From positions 1,550,001 to 1,614,000 of the forward strand of contig OZ287698.1 in NCBI GenBank assembly GCA_965649825.1: a stretch of 64,000 nt of DNA, written 5' to 3'. This stretch comes from Penicillus capitatus. Lineage: Eukaryota; Chlorophyta. Below are positions 35,208 to 47,100 of this stretch, in pieces (position 1 is the first letter of the stretch; every line of letters starts with the position of its first letter). Below the pieces are notes generated by a model. It was not told where the DNA came from, searched no databases, and saw only the letters and a program-made list of their open reading frames with translations. The translations under genes and the position numbers were made by a program.

Positions 35208-35472
35208 ATGGTCTTGAAAGCTTGCATCTATACCACCCTCCCTGCGCAGCACGCCATCGAATCTCGTTGGTTAGAAGAGTCCATCGCTACGTGTGCCATG
35301 TGCAAAGGGCACCTCAGTGAACAATACCGCATCGTGCGCTTCATGATCGGCACGATGGCAGGTTAGATCTCGCGCAATTAAGAAAGCTTCTCCACGCGCG
35401 TCACATCACTTAGCGTGGCCGCGTGCATACGTCTGTGTGTTTTGTTTTCGTGTTCGTCAAGTCGAGCAATAA
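35208..35472 (+). CDS. Small two-exon CxxC protein (possible)
   Basis: Starts ATG 35208 and has a 52-nt GT-AG intron near 35362-35413. The product of about 70 residues contains 'ATCAMCKGHL' and, in exon 2, 'YVCVFCFRVRQ', two CxxC pairs that could bind a metal. It stops at TAA 35470-35472, six nt before the next ATG at 35479. The AATAAA at 35468-35473 overlaps the stop. No known family recognised, so it could instead be the leader of the downstream gene. Confidence 0.4.
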
Positions 35473-35478
35473 ATAAAG

Positions 35479-35961
35479 ATGGACAGTACGTTTCGGCCTT
35501 CCAAGGTCGTCGTTCACTTCGGCTGTGTGTCTGACAGAAACACGTCAATTAAAACGTTCGCCACAAAACCTTAGAGCTAGAGTGTTGGTCGACATACCCC
35601 AAACAGTCCAGTTCGCCATTCTTTCGGCAAAAAACCTCGAGTCTCCGCCGACACGTTGGTGCTTTGCGCCTGCGCCTATCAATGCGTTTGCTGTCTTCAA
35701 GTTTCGAAAAATCCATGGTGCGTGCGCATGGACATCTGCAGCGAGATGAGTGACGGCAAAAATGTAGGTCGATCGTCTGTGGAGCACCGCACGACAAATC
35801 CCATCTGGAACATGAAAATGGTGGAGATTGGCACCGTGAGGCCTGACGTTGATGAGGAGATCGAAATTACCGTATATCATCGGAATAAAGTAAACTCAAA
35901 CTCTGTGCTGGCGACAGCTACCTTTCCAGTTCATCGATTGATTGAGGTATCCCCTCGCTGA
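35479..35961 (+). CDS. C2-domain-like protein
   Basis: Exons give 'MDSTFRPSKVVVHFGCV', then 'VQFAILSAKNLESPPT', 'NPWCVRMDICSE', 'RTTNPIWNMKMVEIG', 'DEEIEITVYHRNKV' and 'VLATATFPVHRLIE'. The order (strand, 'A.NL', 'NP.WN', 'EI.V') is that of a C2 beta-sandwich, as in small plant C2 proteins. The Ca-binding Asp loops are largely missing, so lipid binding may not need calcium. Introns of 46-47 nt were chosen to keep the frame. The 3' end is uncertain: a GT at the last codons could open into another exon, and a related segment lies at 36425. Confidence 0.55.
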
Positions 35962-37724
35962 GAAGAAGATCTACGTCTAGTGTACGGTGGGTATGTGAAC
36001 TTTAGGCAGGCCCGGGTAACCATCAGAGATGGGTCCCGCTGCGCTCTGAGCGAAATGGAAAGAGCGTCGATCCGCCATTGCTTTTGATTAAGTATAATAA
36101 TTTCCCTCAAGCATAGACCGACTGCATCAATAAGTCTCACCGTAGAAAGTTGAGACAGATGCAGCACTTAGATGTTTCTCCACCTCGGGTGCTCAGAATT
36201 CATACAGGTGATCTTGATTCGTTGACCGTTTCTCCTTGAGATTCAACAGCACTCTCAAGTTTGGATTGTTGACTGAGCACCAGGTGTTTGAAGTTATATA
36301 CACCCGAAAACAGGATGCCCGATTCCTCAGCATTGAATGCATTGGATTTCATGAATGATAACCTATTTGGCAGGAAAAGTGCGAGATGACCGTTCGCAGA
36401 ATGTAACAGTCGGGCTGACATTTCATGATCGACGACAAATTGGAGATAACCGTTTATTACAAGTTTAAAGAACTTGTCCATTGCTATGTCGCACAAACAG
36501 CGTATCGGGAACCACCTCTTCATCGTCATTCCGCCAATCCCGATGATTTCATCCAGGAAACAACAGTTTTCTGTGGCAGCATGCCGTCTGTCGACGGCGA
36601 CAGGATCGATGGGACGGACCGATTCTTGCAGACAACATTCTCGATGCACTTGGCGATGCATAGAACAAGAATTACCTGTGGCACATCTCTATCGAAGGAG
36701 AGCAGCTATGATCTGAAAGAAAGAAAGCAAGCTCGCATTAGCTATTCGTGCTGCATAGCGAGCGCTATTGTGGGATTTTTCCATGCTGATGTCCATTTCC
36801 TGACTTAATCTGCAAAATTCTCCTACAGCGATATTCAGAAATGAACGCCAGAAAGGATCTCTCTCATCTCCTGAAAAAAAAGGTAAACCCGTTAGGCTGT
36901 TTTCTGACAAAATCAACAAATGTCATGTGTGAGATTTCTCAAACAGTCTTTTCACACTCCCCATCCGACAGTCCTCTTGGAGCCGCGTTGACTCTTGACC
37001 AAAAGCGTTCATCGAAAAACAACCCTCTCTTACGATGAACGCCGCTATCCGGCGGAAATCGAGCCATTGCTATTCCTGTACAGAGAGTTTGGAGTTTTCA
37101 AAGATTCTGCGTAAATTTATGATGGAGGAGGACCAAGGCATGCGAACGCTACAAAAATGGCTTCAGATTCGATCGCGTCATAAACTTTATATCGGACGCT
37201 ATTTGATTTGTTCTTTAACCAAGCAGAGCTTCTACATAGTCACGCACCATTTTGAACCCTAAGTGCGGTAAAGGCGACGACAGCGCCCAGTAACCACGGT
37301 GCTGAGAAGACAGGTCCACTGAACAACGGCGCACGCGAGGCGAAAGGTAATTCACATATCATTTCCATGAGTTTCTACTTCCATGTTCACCAATTCGAGC
37401 TCGCACAGAAAAAAGCGCGTCCGCAGCACGCGTACTCGTCTGCTATCTTCGATTCTTTCTACCCGCGGCTTTGCGTTTTATGGTTGTCAAATGCGAAGGT
37501 GCCTTCAAAGGCCTGCGACCGTAGCTTCCACCCAACACCTTGTTCTTTTGTTTTCTGTTCTGGACGGATTTGCGTCCTGCACAGTTCCACGAGCTACATA
37601 GTGTCCTCGTTTGGCGTTTTTTGTCACAACGCGCTAGGTCGGTCAAAAGATTGCCGCGATTCCTGACAGACCGCTGCCTTGTTGGTGCATTATAAATGCA
37701 CTATTGCTCTGTTAGGTGAACGCA
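35962..37724. other. Region with a second C2-like segment, otherwise unclear
   Basis: About 1.7 kb. At 36425-36500 a plus-strand segment reads 'DDKLEITVYYKFKEL', very close to 'DEEIEITVYHRNKV' of the upstream C2-like gene, with synonymous-type codon differences. No complete gene could be built around it because stops interrupt the frames nearby. ORFs at 36200-36661 (-), 37035-37262 (+) and 37367-37666 (+) have no recognisable domain. Confidence 0.4.
36425..36808 (+). pseudogene. Possible diverged or broken C2-like paralogue
   Basis: The plus frame contains 'EITVYYKFKELVHCYVAQTA', which aligns with the last strands of the upstream C2-like product. The upstream part of the domain is not visible in frame: a TGA lies just before the Met. 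The rest of the frame does not look like a C2 end. Either a duplicated copy is decaying or it is an exon of a gene I could not assemble. Confidence 0.3.
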
Positions 37725-39303
37725 ATGACGCAGAGAGGCGAAAAAGGGAATCGTGCGAAAGGAAGGCGACGCCAGGCCGCTTTAACGAAGCCGCCTCTTA
37801 CGAGAGGAAAGCGTGCGAAGCGTGGCCGGCGCAAAGACTTCGCTGAGCTCTTTCTGCACTTGTCCATGATTGACAAGAGAGAGCTGGCTGCTATCGAAGG
37901 GCTGCAGTCCTTGAATGTGAAGAACGCAAAGGAGAGCGTCGAGCAGGCGCCGACAGTTCTACCTTCAAGCGTAGAAAGTGAACAACCACCTCGCTCAACG
38001 AGATTGTACGGTGGCGCGGCAGGTTTGTGCGATGGCGTCAAACGCTTTGTCGCCTTCGCAGGACGAAGCGACGGAGGCACCGCCGTTCATTTTAGAGTCC
38101 CGCAGGCTGCCCACGCTCTTGAAATTCCCGAGTCTACGTTAAAGTTCATCGTCGACGTTCTTTCTCCGCTCGAGGTGCGTCGAGTGGCACAGGAGATCGG
38201 CGTTCGATCGAAGGCGCGAGTCCGCAGGTCGTGAAACGTGAGGGATGCGATGCTTGGTTGTGGACGGGGGCCGAACGAGTAGCAGAAATCTGCAGCCGCT
38301 TCCTGCAGCATCAGGCCGAACGTGAGCATCGCGGGAGACGCTGCCAGACACTCGTCTTCTTTTCTTGCAGGAAAGCTGCCCGCTTCTGATACGTCGGAGA
38401 ACTGCCTGGCGGAGTTCGTCGTCCGCCTCCTGAGAGTACTGACAGCAACGAAGGCAAGATGGTGTCTGGGTGACAGACCCAGGCGGGATCGTCTTACCAT
38501 AGGAACCACTTTGCTCGAGGCGCCTTCTTGCAGAGATGGAGGTGGAACGATGTCCAGTGGAGACTGCAAACCTGCAGCAGATGCTCCGCAGCGTCTGTAC
38601 AGTTCTGTCTGGCATCGACGTCATCGCGACCGCGCAGCTGGATTCTGAGCAAGTCTACGGCCCGCCTTCTGTTCTGCGCGCGATACAACACCCAACGGCA
38701 CAGGCAGAACGCTGTGCAGAACCTCAGACTGCGCTGTCATGTGTTCGACACGCACCCCAAGGAACAGCGCCGCAGTTATCCGTGCCAAATGGCGCCGATG
38801 GCACGGCGACCGTCCTGGAGACAACGCCGGACGCTGCCGCACCACGACTATCTACAAACGCTACATTGGCGTGTCCATCGGGTGTCCCTGTGCGACCCCC
38901 GCCCATCGGCGTCACACAGGCAGCTGTCGTGGAGATTGTCGGGAACGAAGTGACTCAAGTTGGCACGATCGACGTTCTCGGACAGGGTTCACTGACAACG
39001 CACTTCGATCAGTACAGCGGAACCAACTCCGTCATAGCCCTTGCTGTTCCCGAGTGGATGCTTGCGCACACCGGCGGGTCCCAGATCGCCCAGTCCGTTC
39101 AGGTCTATGCATTCGAAGCTCCTCATCTTTGCAACCCGTTGGCGCTCGAGGCGCATCAGCCGATGAAGATTTCCTGTGTCTCGGTGCCCCGAGGATCGTT
39201 GTTGGAAGTTCTTAGCCACACGCTGACGGCAAAAAGATCAACGCCGGTGGCACTCAAGAGTCAGAACTGCATCAAACAAGCGTCCTATGCTGTGCGATTT
39301 TAG
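37725..39303 (+). CDS. GC-rich orphan gene(s), multi-exon
   Basis: Two long plus-strand frames, 37725-38234 and 38536-39303, have higher GC than the neighbours. The first begins very basic ('TQRGEKGNRAKGRRRQAALT') and then has 'HALEIPESTLKFIVDVLSPL'. The second ends with a beta-rich, low-charge region ('VVEIVGNEVTQVGTIDVLG', 'NSVIALAVPEWMLAHTGGS'). A short intermediate exon ('ICSRFLQHQAERKLPASDT') can be spliced between them with 47-nt introns. I found no family. The exon model is tentative; it may be one gene or two. Confidence 0.45.
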
Positions 39304-39618
39304 GGCAGTCGCATGAGCCTTGTCCATTCATTACCAGCAGAATGCTGTCTTTTCTTCGTTGCTATCAGATCCCCCTTCGCTTCTGAGGCTATTTATTCTA
39401 AACAAGCTGTCTTAACGACAATGATTTAGTCTAGTAACCAAGAATGTGCAGCCGATATGAAACAACGGCCTGTAAGTCATGTCTGCTAGGACTGTTTTAT
39501 GTTCTTAACGACATCTCCTTCATCTCCATGACTCATTTAAAGTAATCTATGAACAAAGTGTTCCAAACTGACGGAGTTCGTTAAGGAGTAGAGAGTACAA
39601 AATGGTTCTCCGTGAGTG
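39304..39618. other. Spacer between convergent genes
   Basis: About 315 nt, AT-rich, with no gene. It presumably holds the 3' ends of both flanking genes. Confidence 0.4.
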
Positions 39619-41313
39619 CTAGACCTGCAATCGCATTTGTGCCTTTTTTCGTCGTGGACGACTAATGAACGTGAAGAGGTATAAGGCGAACGCAACAATA
39701 GCGACACCTGTCACAGCTGCAGGGAAGTAGAGAGATGATGTCTCGAGTGGTCCCGTAAGTTGAAGGCGACTCTGACGGAAATTATCCGGTTTTATGTCAC
39801 CCCTTGCCACAAAGACACGGCATCTTGTGTCGTTCAGAATTCTGTCGAGTCCCAGATGCAAACACCGTATCTTCTCCATTGCTTCCAGCCTCTGAGCATC
39901 AGACTGTGATATAACAAATGCATCTGCTTGAGAGTAGTTGCTCAAGCGTGAAAGGGAAGGGACATAGGGGCGACAGATCTCACACGAAGCTCGGCAATTC
40001 TCTCTCATGTACATCCATGTGTTGTCGCACTCTTGTCTTTGTCTCCAATAGAGGCAGAACTCGTGATCATCGTGACAAATGACACCGGGAATGTGAAGAT
40101 AAGCATAGACCTCATTCAATTCCTTCTCAATTTTGTCCACAACGACACATTGCTCCTCCACTGCTTCTTTCTGATCGATACAGCTACGCCGATGCCGTTC
40201 ACACAATGCCTTGTTGATGATATTGACGACTTCAATGACCAGAAGCTGGCTGTATCTCTCTCTCGGCTCTTTTGATCGAACACTCTTCGGGTGGGGTGGA
40301 TGCGGGAAGAGACCAAAGTCTTCGGCTGTCGATCTTTCCTCGCTCATGTTCCAGGGAGGACACCGTAGAGGATCGAAGTCGAAATGTTCATGTTTGTCGA
40401 AGGTGTAGTTGGCCACCTTGTGCTTAAGTCCATAGTGTACGATGATTGGAATGTCCTTTACGGCATATCCCGGATAGTATTCCACTGTTGTCTCGATCTT
40501 GTGTCGGATTCCGACTTTTGCAGCGGCAAAGGCATAACCATACATCTCCGAGATCCACGTCTTTCCGCCCTTTTGCACTGTTGGGTCTCCTGTCAGATTC
40601 CAGGCATCTGGATCTTCTCGAACGGCTTCGGTGTAACTCAGCCAAAGTGGAGCGATTTTGGCCAAATCTCGTGTCCTCAGTAAGAAAAAGCTTCCGGCTT
40701 CGTCTGCCCGTCTGCCCGATGGTCCACCGTAGTGATCTTCCTTTCGTGGTACGTCTGGTATGTGCCGATCTGCCAAAGCATTATTCACTCCCAAAAGGCG
40801 GTTGTAATGTGCGGACACAGCAAACCCCTCTGGGACTCCGAAGTCTTTTACGAGGAAGGGCTGCTTAAGTATCATGTCTGGATCCAAAATGAGAGTCCAC
40901 TCAGCTGTCGGGAGTCGTTCTGCCAGCCAAAACATAATGGAGACAGGGCGATTGTAAGGCTGGTAGTGGTCTCCCGTAGTCGGATGCTGTTTCCAGTTGG
41001 GCACGACGAGGGTGTCCATAATGGCCAAGTCCTCGTCCGTCAGCTTCTCCTTGGCTTCATCCTCGTCGCAGCTGACGACTCGAGTGATCTTTCCAGGCTG
41101 CCCCACTTTGTCGAAGGTGTACTTCATCGCGAGAGCTTGGTAAACGAAGTACGAATTGAAACACTCTGTAGAAATGACCACATGAATCGCTCCCTTCTCG
41201 GACCCGATAATAGGGTCGTCTAAGATAGTCGGCAGCGCTCTTTCTTCGCTAGCACCGGCCAGGAAGATCCGTCCAATGAGGACAAAGTATGCGAGTATGA
41301 GCCAGTCTGGCAT
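39619..41313 (-). CDS. SGT1: Peptidyl serine alpha-galactosyltransferase (SGT1-like)
   Basis: One frame of 564 codons. A signal peptide ('MPDWLILAYFVLIGRIFLAG') is followed by the glycosyltransferase domain: 'GAIHVVISTECFNSYFVYQA', 'NRPVSIMFWLAERLPTAEW', the DxD-type 'LILDPDMILKQPF', 'DEAGSFFLLRTRDLAKIAPL', 'WISEMYGYAFAAAKVGI', 'IPIIVHYGLKH'. A Cys-rich ShK-like module ('CHDDHEFCLYWRQRQEC' and 'CRASCEIC') and a C-terminal membrane helix ('AAVTGVAIVAFALYLFTFIS') follow. This order matches Chlamydomonas SGT1 and Arabidopsis SERGT1, which add galactose to serine of extensin-like glycoproteins in the ER/Golgi. It is one of the clearest green-lineage marks here. Intronless in this frame. Confidence 0.9.
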   Translation of the reverse strand: MPDWLILAYFVLIGRIFLAGASEERALPTILDDPIIGSEKGAIHVVISTECFNSYFVYQALAMKYTFDKVGQPGKITRVVSCDEDEAKEKLTDEDLAIMDTLVVPNWKQHPTTGDHYQPYNRPVSIMFWLAERLPTAEWTLILDPDMILKQPFLVKDFGVPEGFAVSAHYNRLLGVNNALADRHIPDVPRKEDHYGGPSGRRADEAGSFFLLRTRDLAKIAPLWLSYTEAVREDPDAWNLTGDPTVQKGGKTWISEMYGYAFAAAKVGIRHKIETTVEYYPGYAVKDIPIIVHYGLKHKVANYTFDKHEHFDFDPLRCPPWNMSEERSTAEDFGLFPHPPHPKSVRSKEPRERYSQLLVIEVVNIINKALCERHRRSCIDQKEAVEEQCVVVDKIEKELNEVYAYLHIPGVICHDDHEFCLYWRQRQECDNTWMYMRENCRASCEICRPYVPSLSRLSNYSQADAFVISQSDAQRLEAMEKIRCLHLGLDRILNDTRCRVFVARGDIKPDNFRQSRLQLTGPLETSSLYFPAAVTGVAIVAFALYLFTFISRPRRKKAQMRLQV

Positions 41314-44167
41314 CAGAGTCGAGAAGGCGATTTCGAGGCAACTACAATGATGTGACCGTTACAAGAGGAGAACGAGCTTTGAAGGACGTCGCCTGTTTTT
41401 GAGAAGGAACTCGACAGATTCTGAATTTCTGTTTGAGTTCCAAGACCGGTTCAAGGGTCAAAGTGTACAATACATTACCCTCAAATCGCGTAAAGGAAGA
41501 GAAATGAGCGACTAAACAGTTCTTTGCGGCGTCAAGAGAGTCCAGAGTGCCATTTCCATTGAATTCGAGTCGGATAAACTGCGGTAGACGTGTCAGAGGC
41601 TGAACGCTCTATGCTGCGATGGAGAGATAGCCACCAATGTTGTACCGATTGCAGTCCGAAACAGCAGCTTTGCTAACGTTAGTTTATGCAGAGAAGGAAT
41701 TCCAGGAAACATCAAAAGATGACAGCCAATGCAAAAGTTTGCGCAATGACAGCATGCAGTACGACAATACGTACGTATTTATTACACAATTGACTTCGAA
41801 AGACGTGATGTTGTCACGGGGAGATTGACAGCAATCAAGGTCACTTCAAGATGTCGTTATGTCGTTCAAATACAGAAAAGACCGCAACCGAAGGAACTAA
41901 CGAAGAAGGCTTTATAACGCTGCATTAAGGTTGCCTTCATGCGCCAACCGTTGCTGATTCAATGAGAAATGATGTTGCATGTTTAAAAGCACAGCGAAAC
42001 TATTATGATGTTCTATACTCAGATGTAACTTGGTCAAAGAAGGAAGCTTTATAATGATGAAAACATATCGGCCGAGAACAGGTGCTCTCGATAGAGGCTG
42101 CAATCAGATTTTACTCTCTGGCTTCGGCTTAAAGGGAATCAATCTCGAGGTGTCCGGCGCCGCGGTCGCTTCGACGTGCGGTAACGAGACAGAGAAACAA
42201 GACACGAGCAAAAATTGAAAACTACAGCATCCGGCCACCACCTCGGGAGAGACATCCAACATAACGACAATAGAGATGCGAATATGTGCTAGACGATGGT
42301 CAAAAAGTATCTACCCATCCACATCTCTGTGATCTAGAGCGGCGTACACGTCAGTTGAATACCCGTGGCGCCCCGCGGACCGACGTCGCATCTCGTACTC
42401 ACTATTGATATGAGCTAGCACGCAGGAAACGAAACAGATTTGTTACGAGATACTTTCAATGTTTTCTGAACCCTTTGATAATGCTTCTCACATGTGCCAA
42501 GTAAATGGGGGCTAATTAATGACTCTGTTTGAGAGATCTCTACTCTGTACGATCGATCGTTTGGTTTACGTTGATTTGTGCGACGAGGGTGCAATAATGC
42601 TGATGTGACATGGCCTTTTATTGGTTAGAGGTTTTGATGTGACATGCAGGGAGTCTAGACGATTGCCGGCTTGCGGACCGGACACAACACAGCTTTGCGA
42701 CATGAGGCCGCGTATCCCCTCCGGTATAAAGCTGACTGTACACGCTCACCTGTAGCATTCGTGTTTGCTCGTGGTCCGTTTCTCCGTCCATCGCTGCGCA
42801 CGGCCGGACTCGACATTCGATTCTTGCAATGACAAGGAAGGCCGTTTATAACGCTGATGTGTTGTGAATGCGAGAGTCGACTTGACGGCCGAGTCCGGAC
42901 CGGATTGCGAGTCGCGCAAGAAGCTCCGTCAGCAATGTATAGTTATGTAGTTAGACGGATAGAGCAGAACAGTTCCCGCATAAGTATTCAGAATGACGTC
43001 AGTCTCTGTCATGCACACGTCGTGCATGATACGCCTCTCGCGCACCGAACGTCACAGTGACAACGTTGTCATCATGCTTCTTGTGAGAGAGGATGTGACG
43101 TTTTTTGAACCATTCCCCTTATACCTTTCATCACCATGACATTATTATACAAAATGCCGGCAGCTTCCCAATCGCCGCGGCTCATCCTCGCGAACCCCTG
43201 AAAACAAACGACGGCGAAGGCGTATTGATCACAAATACTTTTTTCAACGCATATGGTACAGGTTAAATAGCCCCAGAACCGACAAACATGTCATATCGAA
43301 CAAACTAACGTGGTTCTGAGCATCCATGTCCTTGTCGGTTATGCGAAGGTGAACAGCTGTGACAGTGACATCAATGCTGCTGATAATGAATTGTACTTAG
43401 TTCATGACATTTCTGTCTCTTCTAACCAATGCCATCCTTGTACAGAACATGAAGTTGATGGATACGTGCTGTGACAAGTTACCGATATGACAAAAGGGCG
43501 CCAAGTTTCTGGATGAAGTGCTATGACGTGACGGATGATGCGGAGTCAGTTGAGCCAGAGCTCAATTAGCGGAAACGTTAACTAAAGGAACAAGTAACAA
43601 GTGTTTCCGATGAATTCTCAGACCTTTACAGAAAACAATCATCCATCAACCTCGGTTTGCAGCGCATTTCATTGTCTCTAGTGAAGTGTCGCATCATTTC
43701 CCATCACAAAGCAAACACCAACACTAGCTACGTACGGAGTGAAAAGCTTGTGACAGAGCCTCCTAATCTTCTTTGCTTGCCTGGTTACCTGAAGGTCATG
43801 GAGACGTTCCGCTTGAAGATATAAAGACCTATTTCTTGAGGCAGCACCGAGCATTTTCAAATGCTCTTTGGGTTGTATGATCACTTAACGAACTCGCTTG
43901 TCGTTTTGAGTTTTGTTGTTGACTCGCCTGCACACTTTCTGCCCGAACTTTGATTGTAACTCGACTTCTGCGATCCTTTTACGCTCATCTCGACGATAGG
44001 CCTACACGAAGGTTCTTTCTGATTGGGTTTTCGCTGTTTGTTTTTATCAGTTAACTTGTACTTGAGATCTTTTCAATGCAATCTTCGAAATAGTGGCAGT
44101 CACATCCTTTGTACGACCAATGTCAACAGACATGACGAATCGTCCTGCTCAGACCTGTCATCACATC
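41314..44167. other. 2.85-kb stretch without a supportable gene
   Basis: The longest gene-free stretch in the window. It holds two TGATGTGACATG motifs 25 nt apart (42601-42612, 42635-42646) and a TATAAA box (42725-42730). A 67-codon Cys-rich ORF at 42857-43060 ('MCCECESRLDG') lies downstream of it. None of these amounts to a gene by itself. It could include a non-coding RNA gene. Confidence 0.4.
42725..42730 (+). promoter_or_regulatory. Possible TATA box
   Basis: TATAAA lies about 130 nt upstream of the ATG of a 67-codon ORF (42857). The match is short and could be chance. Confidence 0.3.
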
Positions 44168-47100
44168 ATGACCGATCAACAACAGCGACTATGCGTTCTC
44201 TCGCTGCTGCTGATCGCATGCTGCGTTCACTGTGAATATGAAAAAATCCTGTGTGGCTGGCTTAACACATTGCATTCGAAGTATAGCATATTTTGCCGCT
44301 TGCAAGCTGATACGTGTCAATTTCCGGTATCGACCTCAAAATCATGACTCCGACAATGACGATACAGATTATGCACTCGCAGCGACAAATCGCGAAGAGC
44401 TCACATTTCCTATTCTTTGATCTGTATGGCAATTGCAATTGGTTTCTCGGAACTCATATTGGATGATCTCCGAACTGTTGTCGTCAAATGCATCGTGCAT
44501 GATTTCGAACGATGCCCATGTGTAGCACTAAGTCTTTCATTTCAACTCTTTTGTCAACAATAAATGAGGAATGAAAGGATGAATCTGTGAATGCTAACTA
44601 GAGTGTGACGTGCACGGTGATAAATGGTGTAACGTACTACGACCTTGATCTAAGAGGAGAGCAGAACAATGGAACCATAGATCCGACACTGTCAGGCATA
44701 AAGACGCTGAGAAAACTGTAAGCCGGGTTCTCTGTTCCGTAGATGGCAATGAATGCTTTTGTGCACTGCTCAGCCTGCTCTCGGGAAATAATTTCACAGG
44801 GGAATTGTCCAGTGCATGGAGCGAATGTCAGCATTTAGAGGAAATCGACCTTTCCAACAACGCACTAAATGGAAGTCTCCCTGATTCATGGTCTTCGCTG
44901 ACATCACTAAAAAACATGTGAGCAGTTAGCTGTTTGGCTGACTCGACCCTTTGAGTCATAATTTGAGCTCCTAGGGACCTTGGACGCAATGAACTTTCCG
45001 GAATGTTGCCGGCTTCTTGGGCTTCAATGTCTTCGATAAGGACAATGTGCGATCCTGATACTTGTTTGCAGACAACATCTTTTTCTCGTGTGACAATAGG
45101 AAACTGGGTAACAACGGTCTGACTGGTGAACTACCGAGCGAATGGTCTGCATGGACAAACATAGAGCAATTGATTCTGAACAACAACTCGCTTCATGGGC
45201 CATTACCAGACTCATGGTCGGCCTTCCATTCTATCAAAGAGATGGATGTGTCATACAATCAGCTGAACTCTACCATCCCGACATCGTGGGAATCTATGGC
45301 CGAAACGGCAGAGCAACTGTAACCCTATATACAGGTGAGCAGCATTGCTTCCGTGATGTGTTTTTGTGTGTAGCATCTTTGATGGCAATCCTAACCTCGT
45401 GTGCGCTGTGCCTTCTTTGTGGTCAACATCTGTCTTTTATTCTTGCATTGGAACCATCGCACCGTTTCTTCTGTTGCCACCAGAAATTCCGTCAGAACCT
45501 GCAGCTGAGTCGAGCATTGCGGACACGCAAATGGAAATGCCATTGGAATCCGTGCCCGAATCAAGCATTGCGGATCTGCTAACAGAAACACCATCGGAAC
45601 CTGCAGCTGAGTCGAGCATTGTGGACACGCAAATGGAAATGCCATTGGAATCCGTGCCCGAATCAAGCATTGCGGATCTGCTAACAGAAACACCATCGGA
45701 ACCTGCAGCTGCGTCGAGCATTGCGGATATGCAAATGGAAACACTGTCTAAACCTGCGTCTGAACCAAGCAATGAAGAATGGTCATTGGAATTGTCAACT
45801 GAAGAAAGTGGCGGCGACTATGTGTTGGACATTCCAACTCCTCCATCATCTCCACCGATAGAAGATTTCACGGAATCTTCCGAGACCGTTTTCAATCCGC
45901 CACCAGGTGAGGTCCTGCTAATTTACAACGCAACCACAAAAGATCACTCTTGATGAATCCAGCAGCGTCTGAAGATGAATCAAGTTCAATTCCGGAGCCG
46001 GATCTCGGGCCAGAGAGCGGCAAAAGTAGCGTCTTGGAGGAATACAGCTTCTCAGGTGAGATGGCGCCAATCGAAGAACCGGTGCCCTCGCCCACCGACG
46101 AACCGGATACTGAAGAGCCACATGTTCCTGAACACAGCCTGCAATTCGCAACTTCACTCACAGATGAAGACATCCTTCGCACATACTGTTCAACCTCGGC
46201 TGCGAAATGTGAGCGAACTCCTACTGGAGTCTACGAAGAGATCATCGTTGGTGACACATATTCCCTCGGATCCAGTGTGCCGGGAGAGTCCCTTTACGGT
46301 CTCAAAAGAATCGACACTTCAGCTCCTACACACCCTGGAAGCCCTTTTGTGATTCGCGTTGTACCTGAGAGTCAGCAATGCGGCGAATCTTCACAGCTTC
46401 TTGTTGAGGTGGCAGTCGTCTGTCCGTCGAGCCGCTTCTACTGCGAAGAGGATGGGAACTTATTCTGCAGTCCAGCTGAGTTCTGTATCAATCTTCAGCT
46501 CGGTACAGAGGATTTGGATACACGCGACGACCTGTCAGTGACTAGCAATGCTCCAGTCCTTCAGCTGAGGGGACCGGCGTCTGTCGAAGTCACGGTCGGT
46601 GACAACTACACTGCTTGTCTCCCATGTCTAGGACAGACAGATGAACGTGTCTGTGACGAAGGTGCTGATGCATGGGACAGCATAGAAGGAAATCTGACTG
46701 CCTTGGTCGAAGCCTGTTCGGAGGAGAGCAACGTCCATCACATCAATGAAGATGGACTTGAAGGATGCTTCATCGATACCTCCACCCCTGGAATCTACAA
46801 CATCACTTTCTCAGTCGCGGACAGCGTCGGCCAATCTGTCAAAGCGATTCGGCGACTGACGGTCCTTCCAGATTGCTCCGAAGGGGAATTCGTATGCATG
46901 GACGTGCTGCAATGCTCTGTACAGGGATCATGTTTTCTGCACACTGGGACAGTCGCCAACACCCCCAGCGATGTGAATCTGGACGCCGTGGCCATCGAAG
47001 TCGAGCAACCAAACAACACAATGGATCTTGTCCTTACAGACTCCATAGGTCCCTTTGTCAACGTCTATGTCGGACAACCTTATGACAAGTGCGAGGAAGG

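Noticed and set aside
45495-45750. CRISPR-like repeat array
   Set aside because: The repeats are 102 nt, directly adjacent without spacers and coding.
45391-45772. Minus-strand ORFs of repetitive composition
   Set aside because: They arise from the 102-nt repeat, whose length is a multiple of three, so several frames stay open. The plus frame joins to the LRR and channel exons.
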